From: Trogon surrucura
Taxonomy: Eukaryota; Chordata; Aves; Trogoniformes; Trogonidae
Direction of reading: 5' to 3'
DNA: 64,000 bases
Assembly (NCBI GenBank): GCA_020746105.1
Contig: CM036618.1
Location: 125,726,191-125,790,190, forward strand
Part shown: piece by piece, positions 13,190-26,859 of the stretch
Numbering within the stretch: the stretch's first letter is position 1
How the letters are laid out: every line of letters begins with the position of its first letter
Made by a program: the position numbers and the translations under genes
The notes under the pieces: generated by a model
The model's input: the letters and a program-made list of their open reading frames with translations, nothing else
Databases searched by the model: none
Told to the model about the DNA's origin: nothing

Positions 13190-16100
13190 GGTAACCTGCT
13201 GTTTTCTGACAGGGAGAAACTCTATCATGTCTGAGCTTTCCCATGTACATATATTTCTGCTGTGTATTTCTAACCCTGGCATTGTTAATGGTAGTGATTA
13301 ATTCTGTTTGGCTAAGGGTGTGCACTACAGGCTCTGAAGCTCATTGTATACCCGCTTCTCTGACATCCCCTTAGGAAAAAAAGTCCTCCTGAAAAGCCTT
13401 AAATCCTTTTTCCTCGATTTTGCTGATTGAAATTAGCATTCCAAGCATGCAAATTTGTGTGCAGTATGTAAAGGCTGTTGAAGTGCATGCAAAGATATGG
13501 CCTTCGTTCTGACACGTGTGGCTTACTCTGTGTAGCTGTGAGGTAAGCGTCACCTTGGTTTGTGAGTCATTGACCGGCCATAATTAACATCCACATGCAT
13601 ATTTAAAACACAATGTGGAGAATGTCAGAGGGACAAGATGACACTTCCATGTGACTCTGGCATCATTTCACCATGGAATTTTTGGTGGTGACATGGTCTC
13701 TATAAGTTACTGCTGCTACCAGAAAAGTCATAAAACGGCCAGTAACGAATCAGTATGCTTTGTCTCTAACTGCCACTTGGTAGCATCTCGCTAAACTCAG
13801 CTCGACAGAGTGCCCAGAAGACCTATTGGTAATGCAGTGTTTAAAAGAAATCAATAAATACACAAATTGGTATAATGCGGTGTTTAAAATAAATAAGTAA
13901 ACAAATCAATAAATCTGTATGTCCTGAACCTGCACACCCCACATTGCCCTGGGCAAACCCCAACCGGGAAACCAGGATATTTTACTCTCTTAAACACAAC
14001 CAAGTGGTTCAACTAAGTTTAGTACTAAATTACACTTTCTGCTTCCCTCGCAGATTCCTGTTGCCAATTTCCTTCCTTTTTCCGGTTACTTTGGTTACCT
14101 GAGGACAGTACATTGCTTTACACAGTGCAGGCTTCCTTTGGACAAAGCAAGTGCATGAGAAATACAGGGCTGTGAAGGTACTTTGAGATTTATTGAAGCC
14201 TGTAACTTCTCCCAGTGGACTTGGCTTAAACCTGTATTTTAAAAAAGAAATGAAAAGACTTTTCCCATTCCATGAACCCCATGAGACTTCTATTTGTTCC
14301 TGGTTTTCTTTGTTTCAAAAACTACATTTGCTTTGGGTTTGTTTTTTTTTCCTAGAAAAAAACTAAAGAAGGAACCTGCACTAAGCAGTGGTGTTGTGGT
14401 GAGAGAGAGGAAAGATTTAGCTTCATGTCTTCAGTATAATAACTTAAATCTAGGTCCTATGATCTTGACTTTAATGATTAATGGTCACCTGGCTACTTTG
14501 GTGTGTAAGTCTTTTTGGTCTTGTCTCGAAATTTTGTTTGATACCTGAAGGCATATTTGAAAAAAAGTAGTAGTATACTGGTAGAAAAAGCTTTGGATTT
14601 AAGTAGCTGCTTTTTTTTTTTTTTCTTTTGATAAAATAGCAGAGAATTCGCAGGGGAAAATAATACTAATGAGCATAGTGTCTCACTGGGGAAAATAAGG
14701 GTTACAAGTCCCCACGCTAACTTCCAGGAGCAGGTATATCTAAGAAAGGAAAAATAGCATTTGCATTACTTTGAAAAGTCATTTCTCTTTATGGCAAAAC
14801 TGTTAAGTGCATTTTGTTCTACAGAATCTATGAATACTTCAATTTTTAGTCTTGATTTGGGATGAAAATAGATAGTCAATTAACAAATTTTACCACTGGG
14901 CAACCGATCTGAATTTCAATCAGTTCTGCTAAGTACCCAGCAATGAAAGGTTTCTTACAGGTTTTATTCAATATTTCTCATTATATATGTTCAAGGAAAT
15001 ATATTCTTGAGGCTTAGACATCATGAAGTAATTAGTTTTCTTTTTTCCCCTCAGTGAGAACTTTGGAGAGAAATACACTGAGTAGCCCAAAATGTTATGG
15101 AAAAGTTATTTTTATTCAGGGAAAAAATAATAGAAATCTAAGAACAGAAAACCTTTTATTAGGTTTTCCATGAGGATCTTGATTTAAATTAATCTTTGTT
15201 TTTCACAAAGAGTTGAATGTAAAGCCAGAGAAAATCTCAGTGAAAATCCACTTTGAAAATTTTTTTGAGTGCAAGTGGTGGTGTACTTAGTGTGGTGCTC
15301 CTTGGAAGTCACAGCAGTGAAAGCATAGAAGTCATGACAATTTTCTAAAATAGCTTCCTTCTAATAATAAAAATAATAATGGGGAGATTACCTATGTTCT
15401 CTTCCATTCTCTTGCAATGGATTTGCTTTGTGATCAAACCCTTTAACTCTTCCATGTTTTGGATTATCTGGCTGTGAAAATGGACTGTATTTATCTGTGT
15501 TGTGACTGTGTTACAGAACAAATGCGTGCCAACTGAAATCTCAAGATGCTATTGCAAATCTTCCCCAACTGAGAAATACTTTGGCATTTAAAGAGAAAAC
15601 TTTTTTCCCCCACGGGCTCTATTTCTGTTCAGACCATAGAATGAAACTGTTTTGTCAGATCTCTTCTATTCCAGTGAAGCTGAAAATAGGCAATCCCTTT
15701 TGGATATTGGACATATGAAATCCTGGAGTTAGAATTTCTTGACTAAATTTTCATGTGATGATAAGCTTTGATTTGGAATACATGTTCAATATACAACCCA
15801 CATCTGGTTTTTTTATTAGTTCATTTAACTTCTGTATGTCATGTACTGTAGAGATCAACGTAACTGCTCATTCCCAATATTTTTCCAGTGGTCTCCCAAA
15901 CGCCAGATTGAAAAACAATTAAGAACAAAGACAGAGTTTGGATGTCTCCAATTATCAAGCTTTGCAGCACACCATGGTTTTCCTCTGTTGTGAGCTGCCA
16001 TTATGCAATTCTGAAGAGGAGTCCAGGCAGAACAAGTGCCAGATATGTGGTGAAGTGGGACAACGTACAGTTTCCACAAAGAAATGCACTAGGTCCTACA

Positions 16101-19100
16101 GAAACAAATAGTCTCTCTTTCTCCAAAGAAAAGGCGTCATTTTAAATGCTTTTCCCTGAGAAATGTTAAATTGAAATCCTAATTCTTCCATTACTGGAAC
16201 TTTCTCCATCCAGTCTGTGGGAGCAGTGACGAACCACCTTCTTCCCACACCGATACATGAGAGCTCTGAAATGTTGCTCATGGGGAGATTAGAGAGGAGG
16301 ATTAAAGGCAGCACCGCTTATCCAAGTTCTTCTGAACTAAGAAGTCACTCTGTAAATAAGTGTCTCCTTTCAAACTCTGATTTTTATCTGCCTAAAAAGT
16401 TTCCTTCTCTCATTCATTCTTTGTTCTCATATGCAGATTATGTAGGTGTTCCAATTTTGGCATGGCTTAGTCAAGTAGGAGCTGCTATTTTGTTATAGTA
16501 GTAAAATATGAGTGAGAAAAAAGCCTCCTCTTTTTCTGGTCCCTGTGTCCTGCTGTATTAACTATGTGCTGTTCAATGTTTTGATGTTTTCACAATGTCT
16601 CCAAACCAACACCTTGAAGGCTGCTTTTATTTCTAATTCTCTGTTGTCTCACAAAATCTCTGATTTTTTTGTTTTGTCTTTTCTTTATTGAACTATATTA
16701 GAGTCTTTAAGCATTTATGTTGCTGTTTCTTCTTCTGTGCAGCTTATATATGGTGCATTATGCAACTGGTGAAAAGCAATAGTAATTTCAGATGCATTGG
16801 TTTGAGGGGTTTTTAGCAGTATTGTACACAGCTAACAGGATTTTCCTACTCTATTCTGAGTGAACTGAGGAATGGGAAGCTTCAACTGAAGCTCAGCAGA
16901 GATGGGAACAAGTCTCCAATTTCTGGAAAAAATTGCAGCCTAGAAGAAATCATTCTAGATTCTCAAAATAACAATCAAAAGTCAGAATGTGGATGTCTTT
17001 AACATATGCTGTCAAGTCCTCGGAGGAGAAAAACTGGGAAAAAAACCAACCTAAAACGACCAGAAAAAAAGGTTAAAAACTAAATATGTACAAGTGATTG
17101 TGAAAATGTTGCTCTTCACACTCAGTCCTGTATATAATTATTGTCTAGAACTTACGTCCCACTATGTGTGTGTATTAGAAATCCCCAAAATAAGCAGAGG
17201 TGAAATGACACAATTGCTACTTTGATAAAGTAGATTTACTTGTACTCACTGAAAATTCACTATTTAAAATATCTTCTAGAGTCTGAGACATCAAATCCTG
17301 TTATTATTGCATCTGTTGGAGTAAGTACTCACTAAGGAACTTGAGTTTTAGCAGGTAAGTACATTTTTATGCCTGAAGGAATGTTTTCTGGAATAAAACT
17401 AAACTGTTACTGTTACCAACCCTGCTATTAGTGTTGCTATTGGTAGATAAAGAATGGAAAAGAAAAATAAATGAGGGATGACTTGCAGCTTTTTCCTTTC
17501 AGATAGAAGAACAGATCATGAAGCATATACAGTAAGACTGAGTTTTCTTCGTTTAATCTGAACATTCAATATCATACTGGTAGAAGTTCCCTATTGTTGG
17601 TTTTTTTAAATTTATTTAGTATAGTCCCAAATTATAATAATAATCACTTTCATAGATCCACATAGTCCCTTCTCAGCCAGTGAAGGATTAAAAGAAAAAG
17701 TCGATAATGGGAGGTGAAATCAGAGTATCCTTGCCATTGTTATGCTTTCAGGTTTTGCCTTTTTTTCATCCTTTATTATTTTTCAGTCTTTAAGACCCTT
17801 CTCCTTAATTGACTCTTGGAGGGAGTGGGAATGGCTTATGAAAGGATGATCAAAGCATGAGGGGAAAAATTCTCTCTCTTGGTTTCAGAATCTCACCTGA
17901 GTATTGCAAATGGGCTATGGACCATTTCTGGTTAAGACCTAAGTGCCTGTGTATAATTTCTTGGCTTGGCAGTGGTGTGTGAGATTGTACAAGTCAGGCC
18001 ACCTGCACTCCTGTAAGCCCAGTAGGCTCTGTTATGCTTCCCTGACAACCACTCCACAAACTTTAAATTATGTTTAAATAGATTTAACTAACTGGAAGAA
18101 TATTGGACTCCAAATTTACGCCTTTCCCTTGCTACCCGCCTTAGAATTTCTACTGAAGACTATGAAATGAGTACAGTAAAAAGTTTACCCAAATCCCACA
18201 ACCTCTGTCACTCTTGAGCTTTCTTAGATTGCCATGTTTAGCTCAGTGATGCAAAGACTAGAAGAAAATTTCAAAAACATGACCAATATTGTTCTCTCAA
18301 AAAATCAACCTTTTAATCTGACTTTCACTGCATCCAGCTGTCCTAGGACAAGGGGAATGTAGAGGTTGTTTGCTGTGACTATGGGACAAGGAAGGAATAA
18401 ACAGAAGTTGTGTTTATATGTACCAAGGGAACAGTTAAAAACTCATAAATTCTGTGTGTTGGTGGCAGGAGGAGGGATACCATAACCTGTTTGTTTCAAG
18501 AATTTGTGACAAGCATCTGAAGCTTGAGAAAGTGTCGGCCGCAGCAGCTGAGAGTGAAGTGGCTGAAAGTGGCACAGGAGAAGAAAGATTGGGATTCCAG
18601 GGATTTTCTTTCACAGCATCAATCAAAGGCTTTTAAGGGATAAGGATCATAAAGAGATGTGAAGTGAGATATGAAAGAATACTAGTTATAAAAACCTGCC
18701 AAGCAGCTATATTTGCATTAACCTCCATTTGGATTAGTCTGTGACCATCAGGGATTATTATGCTAAGGCAGAAACTCAGAAGGAGAAACTATTGCGATGC
18801 TATTGAAAGATTTGGAGTTCTACCCCATATTTAAATGCTCTTTTTGTCATCATCTCAGAGATTGGAAGAAATTGCCCAGTTGACTCTGCTGGTGACAGGC
18901 TGTTGATGAGTGTGGCTCCCTTAATTTACAATGAAGAAGGGATTAAGGCAAATTTAGTGATTTATTTTATGAATATAAAATCCATGTCACTCCAGTGCTG
19001 GGTAACAGCAACCGTCAATAAGCACTCATAGCAGTGCTGCTGTTTGGATGTGATATAAATCATTTTGCTTGTGACACAAACTGAATGAACTGTCAATTGC

Positions 19101-19155
19101 ACCTTCTGCTATCCTCGAGGTAATTTTGTGTCCCACATTTCCTATGGATGCCAGG
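13190..19155. other. Non-coding stretch, no gene recognised
   Basis: Six kilobases of AT-rich unique-looking sequence with only short unsupported open frames. It contains a small imperfect duplication near 13.85 kb and a T14 run at 14611-14624. Nothing else could be supported. Confidence 0.6.
13828..13912. repeat. Imperfect tandem duplication (about 42 nt)
   Basis: TAATGCAGTGTTTAAAA with an AT-rich continuation containing AATAAAT is followed by TAATGCGGTGTTTAAAA with a similar continuation, also containing AATAAAT. The copies are diverged. Confidence 0.65.
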
Positions 19156-19157
19156 GA

Positions 19158-20200
19158 AGTGGATCACAGAATCACAGAATGTTAGAGGTTGGAAGGGACC
19201 TCAAAGATCATCTAGGTCAACCCCCCTGCCGGAGCAGGACCACCTACAGTAGAGCTCACAGGAACATGTCCAGGCGGGTTTTGAATGTCTCCAAAGAAGG
19301 AGATTCCACAACCTCCCTGGGCAGCCTGTTCCAGTGCTCTGTCACCCTCACAGTAAAAAAGTTTTTCCTCATATTTTTTATGTTCCAGTTTCCACCCATT
19401 GCCCCTTGTCCTGTCAGTGGACACTGCTGAAAAGAGCCTGGCTCCATCCTCCTGACATTCCCCCTTGACATATTTATAAACATTAATGAGGTCACCCCTC
19501 AGCCTCCTCTTCTCCAAGCTAAAGAGACCCAGCTCCTTCAGCCTTTCCTCATCAGGGAGATGCTCCACTCCCTTCACCATCTTTGTGGCTCTGCGCTGGA
19601 CTCTCTCAAGCAGCTCCCTGTCCTTCTTGAACTGAGGGGCCCAGAACTGGACACAATATTCCAGATGCAGCCTCACCAGGGCAGAGTAGAGGGGCAGGAG
19701 GACCTCTCTTGACCTACTTGCTACTCCCCTTCTAATACACCCCAGGATGCCATTGGCCTGCTTGGCCACGAGGGCACATTGCTGGCTCATGGTCATCCTA
19801 CTGTCCACTAGAACCCCCAGGTCCCTTTCCCCTGCGCTGCTCTCCAGCAGGGCAGTCCCCAACCTATACTGGCACATGGGGTTATTCTTTCCCAAGTGCA
19901 AAGTTCTACACTTGCCCTTGCTGAACTGCATAAGATTTCTCCCCACCCAGCCCTCCAGCCAGTCTAGGTCTCTCTGAATGGCTGCACAGCCTTCTGGTGT
20001 GTCAACCACTCCTCCCAATTTCGTATCATCAGCAAACTTGCTGACAACATTCTCTAATCCCTCATCCAGATCATTGATAAATATATTGAAAAGTACTGCC
20101 TGAGCACTGACCCCTGAGGGACCCCACTAGACACAGGCATCCAGCCAGACTCAGCCCCATTGACCACGACTCTCTGGCTTCTCCCAGGTGTGTGTTTGTC
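19158..20200 (-). mobile_element. CR1 LINE, 5'-truncated, about 1.04 kb
   Basis: On the minus strand the element begins inside the reverse transcriptase, near SGVPQGSVL at about 20130. It runs through the FADDTKL catalytic block (about 20040-20020), the C-terminal ORF2 region and the short 3' UTR, and ends with the repeated ATTCTGTG-type tail at about 19160. Landmarks are intact over most of its length and the divergence looks modest. It shares subfamily features with the copy at 56466. Confidence 0.95.
19212..20018 (-). pseudogene. CR1 ORF2 fragment: RT palm/thumb and C-terminus
   Basis: An uninterrupted 268-codon frame starts just after the FADD catalytic motif, which lies in the same frame immediately upstream. 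It contains [67 protein letters not shown] and [17 protein letters not shown], all characteristic of avian CR1 ORF2. The reported first codon is only where the open frame begins, not a real start. One frame change lies near 20098, between the PQGSVL and FADD blocks, and another near 19380-19400 before the [18 protein letters not shown] segment. The element lacks its endonuclease and cannot act on its own. Confidence 0.85.
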
Positions 20201-22351
20201 TAGTTTTAACACAAGCACAGAGTAGATGAATGCTTCCGCTTTGGGATAGTATTTTCCAAGGGAACAGCCTGTCCTCTACTGAGAGCCAACATCAGGCCTC
20301 GGGAACCTGTCCTGGTGTTGCTCTGTTATATTCATACCTTAAGTCAGTGCTTTATGGTGGTGTTTAATGTTCAAGTAACTGTGACTAGTTTTCAGTCTTG
20401 CTTCATATCATCCTGCACCCCAGCCAAGAATAAGTGTTTGATTCACAGCAGGATCTTGTCTCCTCCTTGGAGCCCTAGAGGATTTGCTTTGTTGCTGGAT
20501 TATCAAACATGCTCAGTAGTTTTTGTATCTCAACTGTTACCCCTGGGATTGCTGCTGTGTTCAGTGAAATAAAGCTTTCTCCCATGAGAGGGAACAGTTC
20601 CGTCTCTGGAATTCTCATTTCTGAGATCACGTCACTGGTGTAAAATCCCTGACATCCAAATTGACATCTCACCTCTGCAAGCAGCAGCGGCATGCAGCAC
20701 TGATCTAGGAATCGGATCTGGGAATACAATTGATTCATCTTCCTTCTGCTTCTAGAAGAAAAACTGTTAACTTTTGCATGCTTACATTTAAAATTGTTGC
20801 TGTTCTCAGACATAGATTTGAATCTTGTTAGTAGACACAAATAACTGACTACCACCATGCTTCTCATCAGCAGCTCTCCGACTGTTTTACGAAAGATGAT
20901 TATGATATTATTGCCACTTTGCAGTTATGAAAATAGAGGCTTGTATCATCTTTCAAACCTGGCCACTGGGAAAATGTTTCTGTGAGCTTGGTAAGGCACT
21001 GAACAGGGGTCCAGAGCAGCTGAGCTGTGAAATTTCCATCCTTGAATGTATTCAAAACTCAGATGGACCAGCCCTCAGCAACCTGCTATGTCTTTGAAGG
21101 TAGCCCTGCTTTTGGCCCGCTCTTACACCAGAGGAACTTCAACCAGTACCGTGCTATGTTTTTAATTTCAGAGACAGGAATGACACTCAGGTTCCAGGAA
21201 TACAAGTTCTTTCTTTGTTTGGCCTCTACCAAGTCATGCAAGGAAAATTTATATTTTCCATTAGAGAGGGGAAAAGTAATGCTTTTTGATACATTTTATT
21301 TTGCCTGGAACAATACTGGAGGGGACTTAAGAAAAAAGTTGCAACTGCTGGCAGCTGTGTGTCAATCCAGCTCTTGATGGTCAGTGCAAAGCAGGTGTAA
21401 TAGGTAAAGGTGGCATGAAAGCAGTGTGACCGCTGAGCAGAGCAAAAGAGTGTTTACTGAAGAGTTTACACGCAGACAGAGCAAACACAAACAGCATCTT
21501 GCATCTGTGAAATCCAGTTGCATCGCATTTTATAGACACAGAGCTAACATAATTGAGTAATTCTGTTTATACAGAAATCATTCCTGCAGCTAGTTTGCTC
21601 AGTCAGGGACCTAATGTCACTGGTAACCATGGCACCATGCTCTTTGCATTTGTCAGGCTCCTCGCACTTTATTTTGTGCTGGTGTATAAAAATAAAATCA
21701 GATCTTTATCTTTGTCTTTCGAAAGGTTGTGGGGTACATGTGACAATCTGGACTTTTGTTTCTGTATCAAGAAGTATCTGAGAGAGACAGAGGCCATTTT
21801 GTAATCAGTTCAAGTGCTGTCCAACACAGAAGTACCTGCTGTGCTCATGTACTCTTTTCTGGTGTTTTGGATTTCCTTGGGGCACTGAGTGGCTGCTGGA
21901 AGCTGGGGCAGCTCCCGCAGGCCCTGTGTGCGTGCTGTACCATCTGGCAGGAAACATTGACTTTTCAGTGCCATTTCTAAGGACTAGTTTATTGTATCCA
22001 GCAATGGCTTTCTATAAAAGGCACATAAATTCTCCTCCTAGGAGACTGTCCTAAGCACTAGGTTAACGAGTTTTGCACACTTATACTCTGCTCTTCATAC
22101 ATTTTGAGGATACTTTGTTTTGTTTTGTTTTTATAGGGTGGAGTGGATTTCTCAGCTCTGAGTCTCCTCTTTCCCCTTTCCTCATGCAGACGTGATTCAG
22201 GTATCTTCCTTGGAGTTGAAATCTCTTGAGACTGGGTAGAGAGCTGCAACATCTTTCATTTTTTAATGTTAGCTTCATGGTAGCTTTATCATAGAGCTGT
22301 CACATAAAACGGAGATGCCAGTAGCTATGGTTTGAAAGAAGTTACTAGTTT

Positions 22352-22368
22352 AAAAAAAAAAAAAAAAA
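22352..22368. repeat. A17 homopolymer
   Basis: Seventeen consecutive A with no upstream polyadenylation signal and no recognisable retrocopy beside it. Treated as a simple repeat. Confidence 0.9.
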
Positions 22369-25300
22369 GGGTCAGGAGTAAGGCTTTGACAGACCCAGCT
22401 GGGGTAGTGTGGAAGAGAAGACATCTCTGCCCAGTCCTAAGCAAGACGTTAACTGTTAAATACTGACAGTATTTCAGACACTTCCTTGATTTTTCCTATG
22501 CAAGTTAGTTCATAGGGCCCCTCCCGCTCTGCTTGGCCTCAGGTGACAACCTGTACATCACACGGATCATCTCAGAGACATCCTAGGACAGTGCAAAATG
22601 CTCCTCTGGCTTTTTGAGGGGATGCTGGTGAATGCCTTTGGGTGTGCCTTGGTGTGAGCTATGGGTTTGGTGATGCTGTCCACACGCCTGAAAATAGAGT
22701 ATGGCATAAAGACAAGGGTAATTTTCTTGTTACTGAAAGAAAGTTGGGGGGGTAGGAAAGAGTGGCAGTACCCAATTATGGGTTCATATGCAAATTTTCT
22801 TCTGTATTACTCAGTAAAGAGTTTCAATGAAGATTAGTTGTAAATATTAGTCTTCCTGTAGAGACATTCTTTTCCTTAGATAAAATTAAACTAAAATTAG
22901 GTTGCCTGTCAGGAATAAACGTTGCCTGCATTTTTACAGGTGACTGAAGAAGACCTTGTTTAAGGCTGAAGCTCGACAGATTTTTCACTGAAAACTTTAG
23001 CAGCTTTCAGGTGAGCAGAGGCCAGTGGTCTAGCAAAGCCAAAGAAAATGTCTAGCACATAGAAAGAGCCCTTCAAGGATTCTTATTGAGACAAGAAGGT
23101 ATTCAATCTTACTGTCTGGGTTTTTTTACCCAAGTTTAGTCCATGTCTTAATTGATCTCCACTTGCTTTTTTAAACTAAACATAGATTGCTAGAGCAAAA
23201 CAAAGTACAAAGCTACAATCTGATGCTTGCAAAATGCCCTAATTTTTGTTACAGAGCAGCTGTTTTCTTTGAGTTTGCCATTGGCTGATGGAAATCAGAT
23301 CTTCCCTGAGAATTTCCTTAATTAAGTTGAACATTTCATTTAACAAGAGAGAAATAAGTGTATTGGTGGATAGTATTATACTGAAAAAAAATGAGCTTTT
23401 AGTCATTTAATAATGAAAATATTTCCTTAGGCTTTGCCTTAAACTCAAACCAGATGTGAACAGATTAGTTAGAAAGCTCTGGAAGACAGACATTTGTATG
23501 TAATGGGACAAATTTTTAGAAGCCTTTAGCCATGTTATCCTGAATACTGAAGCTCAGTGCGTTTCTGATGGAATTACACATGTTGCTCATGTATAAATAC
23601 CAAGTGTCTTTATGGTGATTACTGCCTTTCAGTGAGTAAGAAGTGTATTAATACTGATTAAGCTGCATTACAGAAATAGAACATTTTCACAGGATTGGAA
23701 GCTGCTTTGCCAACAACACTGTGCTGGGTACTGGAAACTTTTTCAAGCTACTTAGCATGAATGAATGAGAATTATTGAGTATAAAGATTTTGTATTTTTT
23801 TAAAAGAGGATGGTTCTGCCAGTTTTGCTGATGTTGAGGCATAGCAAGGTACAGGTTGGCAATTTTGATGTTAATTATATAACATCACATTTGCTACTCA
23901 CTTGTTCTCTGTTTCTTCTCCTTCCATCTTTTATGTTTTTCTTCTAAAACAATTTTTACCCACCTTTAAGCTAATGAATTGTTGAATTCCAGAGTGATTG
24001 GTGGCTGTTTAGGCTCATAATTCAGCATGTCTAGCATGTGAGATCACTTGGTATGAGGCAAAGGAGAATTGTGCTTGTTCTTAGGTGGTGCAAAGAATGC
24101 AGAAAGGTTTATGTAACATTTTCTAGTGACAGTAATAAATAATTTCCATATCTCTGTTTATATATAACATTTTCTTCACTCGCACTGTAAAACCTGGCTA
24201 TCAAAAGCATTTACTAATGGACTTTACTTAAAAACTGATATGAAGGAGGTAACTTCATTTTTTTTTAAACGTAACGGAGACCTACAATAAAGACTTACCA
24301 CTAAAATATTTATTACTGTTATTTTAGACAAGTATTCTGCATTTTACTCACTGCCCCTGGTTATGACAGATAAGCAGTACAGAAATTTTCTAGAAGAGCC
24401 CCAAAATAGAGTAATACACATGTCCAGAGTGTGTTTCTGCTCTTTTAAATACCCTGCATTTTAGGGACATGTATGTAGCACTGAGAAAACAAGAAAGAAT
24501 AATACTTTCAGGACCAATATGTAACACTAACAATTATATCAACTGAAAATAGTTCCAGAGAAGCCTAAGAATCTGGACATAATAAGAAGGGAAGTCTGAA
24601 CATGTAGATTGAGTTAGATGTGCTGGTAAAGGGGACATCGCTGTGCCAATAAGGCTTAAGTCATAGATGGAAATGTGCAGAGCACATGAATCAGACAGCA
24701 GAGTTGGGCAGTTCCCTGCTTGTGTCAGCCTTGGGCAGCAAAAGTGCAGGGCTCGAGCCATGCCCTCCAAAATAGCCTGCAAGCCTGAGAGAGGGCTGTG
24801 GGAAGCTCATGCTAGTTCACAACTGAGACAAAAATCAGTAAAATAAGTTATGCTTACAATATCAACAGAGGCTTCCTTAGCGGAGGTGGAGGGCTTAAGT
24901 CAGATTAAAATACTGATGTCACCGATAGCTGATTTGCTGCTGGCAAGCTATTCTAGTATCCCAGATAGCAGGTAGCCTCTGAACTTTCAAAAAACTTTGT
25001 TTTCCCCAAACTGTCAGAAGGGAAAGGCATCACACCTACCCTGTGACTTTGGAATTTGCTGGAGGCTGACACCCAAATGCATTGTTCTGACGTGTTTCTT
25101 CACAGTCTTGTTCCCACATTACAGGGATTTCATCAGACAAGGGCTGATGTCCATCAATTTCTGTGCCTGCTGCAACCATCTTCATATTTTCTACCAGGTA
25201 GTTTGGAGTAAGAAAAACGAAACTTTGCACAAAACCTCATAGTTCATTCAGTTGACCTGATGTCATTCAGTGGTTTTAAAACCAGCTTTAGGTTAAAACA

Positions 25301-26846
25301 GATATGTTTTCTGCTGACAACGTGGACTGGCTGCTAGGAGAAAACTGGCAGGATGTAAAATTTCTCAAGTTCTTGTGGTTCCCAGGACATTTCAGACCGA
25401 CTTCATAAAACAGAAATTTTGAGGTGATGTGCTTTGACGTGGTTGCTTGAGGGTGTGTGGGCAGCCTGAACATGATCTTTTGTGCTGCCTGTGAGGGTTA
25501 CTCGCAGTAATGTCCTCATTCTCCCAGATACTCCAGTGTTAATTTTCCTTTCTGTACCATAGAACCCTTCCCTGTAGCACACCTACCCAATTTCCGTCTT
25601 GATTCATACGCCATATTTCTGGTCTTTATTGCCCAAAAGAAATTATGTCAAATTTTTCTTTAAGTCTCTCACTGGAAAGAAAAAGTGGAGCAAGGTAAAG
25701 AAGAGACACAGATTTCTCCCTGCTTTTGGTCGGTTCAGTCTTGTCTGTGATTACTTCTTCCTATTCTGTAGCAACCTATACAATGAAATCTTTTCCTTTT
25801 GATTAAACACCAACAAATCCAAGGGGTGGCAGAGCACAAAAATAGCAGCTAACAGTCCTTTTATATTCCTATACACACACACAGAGGCATGAATCTTCAT
25901 GAGGATGGTTACAAGACTTTCCCAAGATAAATCATTTGAGAAGAGAACCAAACTATGAACCATGCTACTGAGGATTAATTAATTATATTAAAAATAGTAA
26001 TTTGATTATCCACTAAGATTACAACTTGCTGCCACCTGCCATGTGAAATTATTTTCAGGAAAGCTAAGTGTGTTTTTAAATGCTGGTAAGGCATTTGAAT
26101 ACGCTATTTTCTGTGCATTATGACCCCCAGTATTGTATTGCTGACCTGTTAGCTAACTCAAGGAAAAGACTAAAAGCTGTGTAGTTTGTAACTGTGCAGT
26201 TTGGTACAGAACATTGTTGGCTGCATGGAAGCCACCATACTCAGAGGGGAGATCCTCAGTTGCTGCTGAACTCTCATTTTCACAATGGTCAGGCTCTGCA
26301 TTCCGGGTCTGTTTTCTCATTACTCGGTTTTCTTCCTTGTTGGGGTTAGTAAAAGCAGTAGTGGAAGGCATGTTAGGCTTGTGTTGTGCACAACCATCAC
26401 TCGCTGTGCCAGGCTGGTGTTTGTTCCTCTTGCTAGTTAATTAGTTGATCTCCACTAGTGAAAATCAAAATGCAGATGTTTTAGTAAAATTGACATCAGA
26501 TATGAAAATCAAATTATTCCAATTTGGCCATAAAGGCACTTTCTAAACATCTTATTGCTCTCGAATGATGACTCCACCGATTCCTTAAACCCACTTTCAT
26601 GTTTAGGGAAAGTTATACTCTGAATTTCTGCGTGGATGCTGTGCAGTGAGAAAGAAATCACACAGGAGGTAAAAAAGAAACAAGTAGTAAAGAAATTAAA
26701 TTAAAAGGGTGCAAGAAGAAAATTAAAAATGTTGTGTAAAGAGCAAATGCCTCATTTGGGATGGCATTTAATATATGGGGAAGAGCACTGCTGGGCCCTG
26801 TTCTAATAGACTGCTTGTGACCCATGGAGAGGATCCATCGGTGTCA

Positions 26847-26859
26847 CCACTAGAGGGTA
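26847..26859 (+). promoter_or_regulatory. Possible CTCF-binding word
   Basis: CCACTAGAGGGTA matches the CTCF core consensus CCASYAGRKGGCR at all but one position (T for C). A 13-nt match in 64 kb has an appreciable chance rate, so this is a weak candidate. Confidence 0.3.

Noticed and set aside
20475-20867. 130-codon minus-strand open frame as a host exon
   Set aside because: No domain, no supporting splice context and an overlapping opposite-strand frame; within chance for this amount of sequence.
22352-22368. A17 as the tail of a processed retrocopy (also A15 at 57079 and T17 at 62559)
   Set aside because: No coding or mRNA-like sequence with a polyadenylation signal lies beside any of them.
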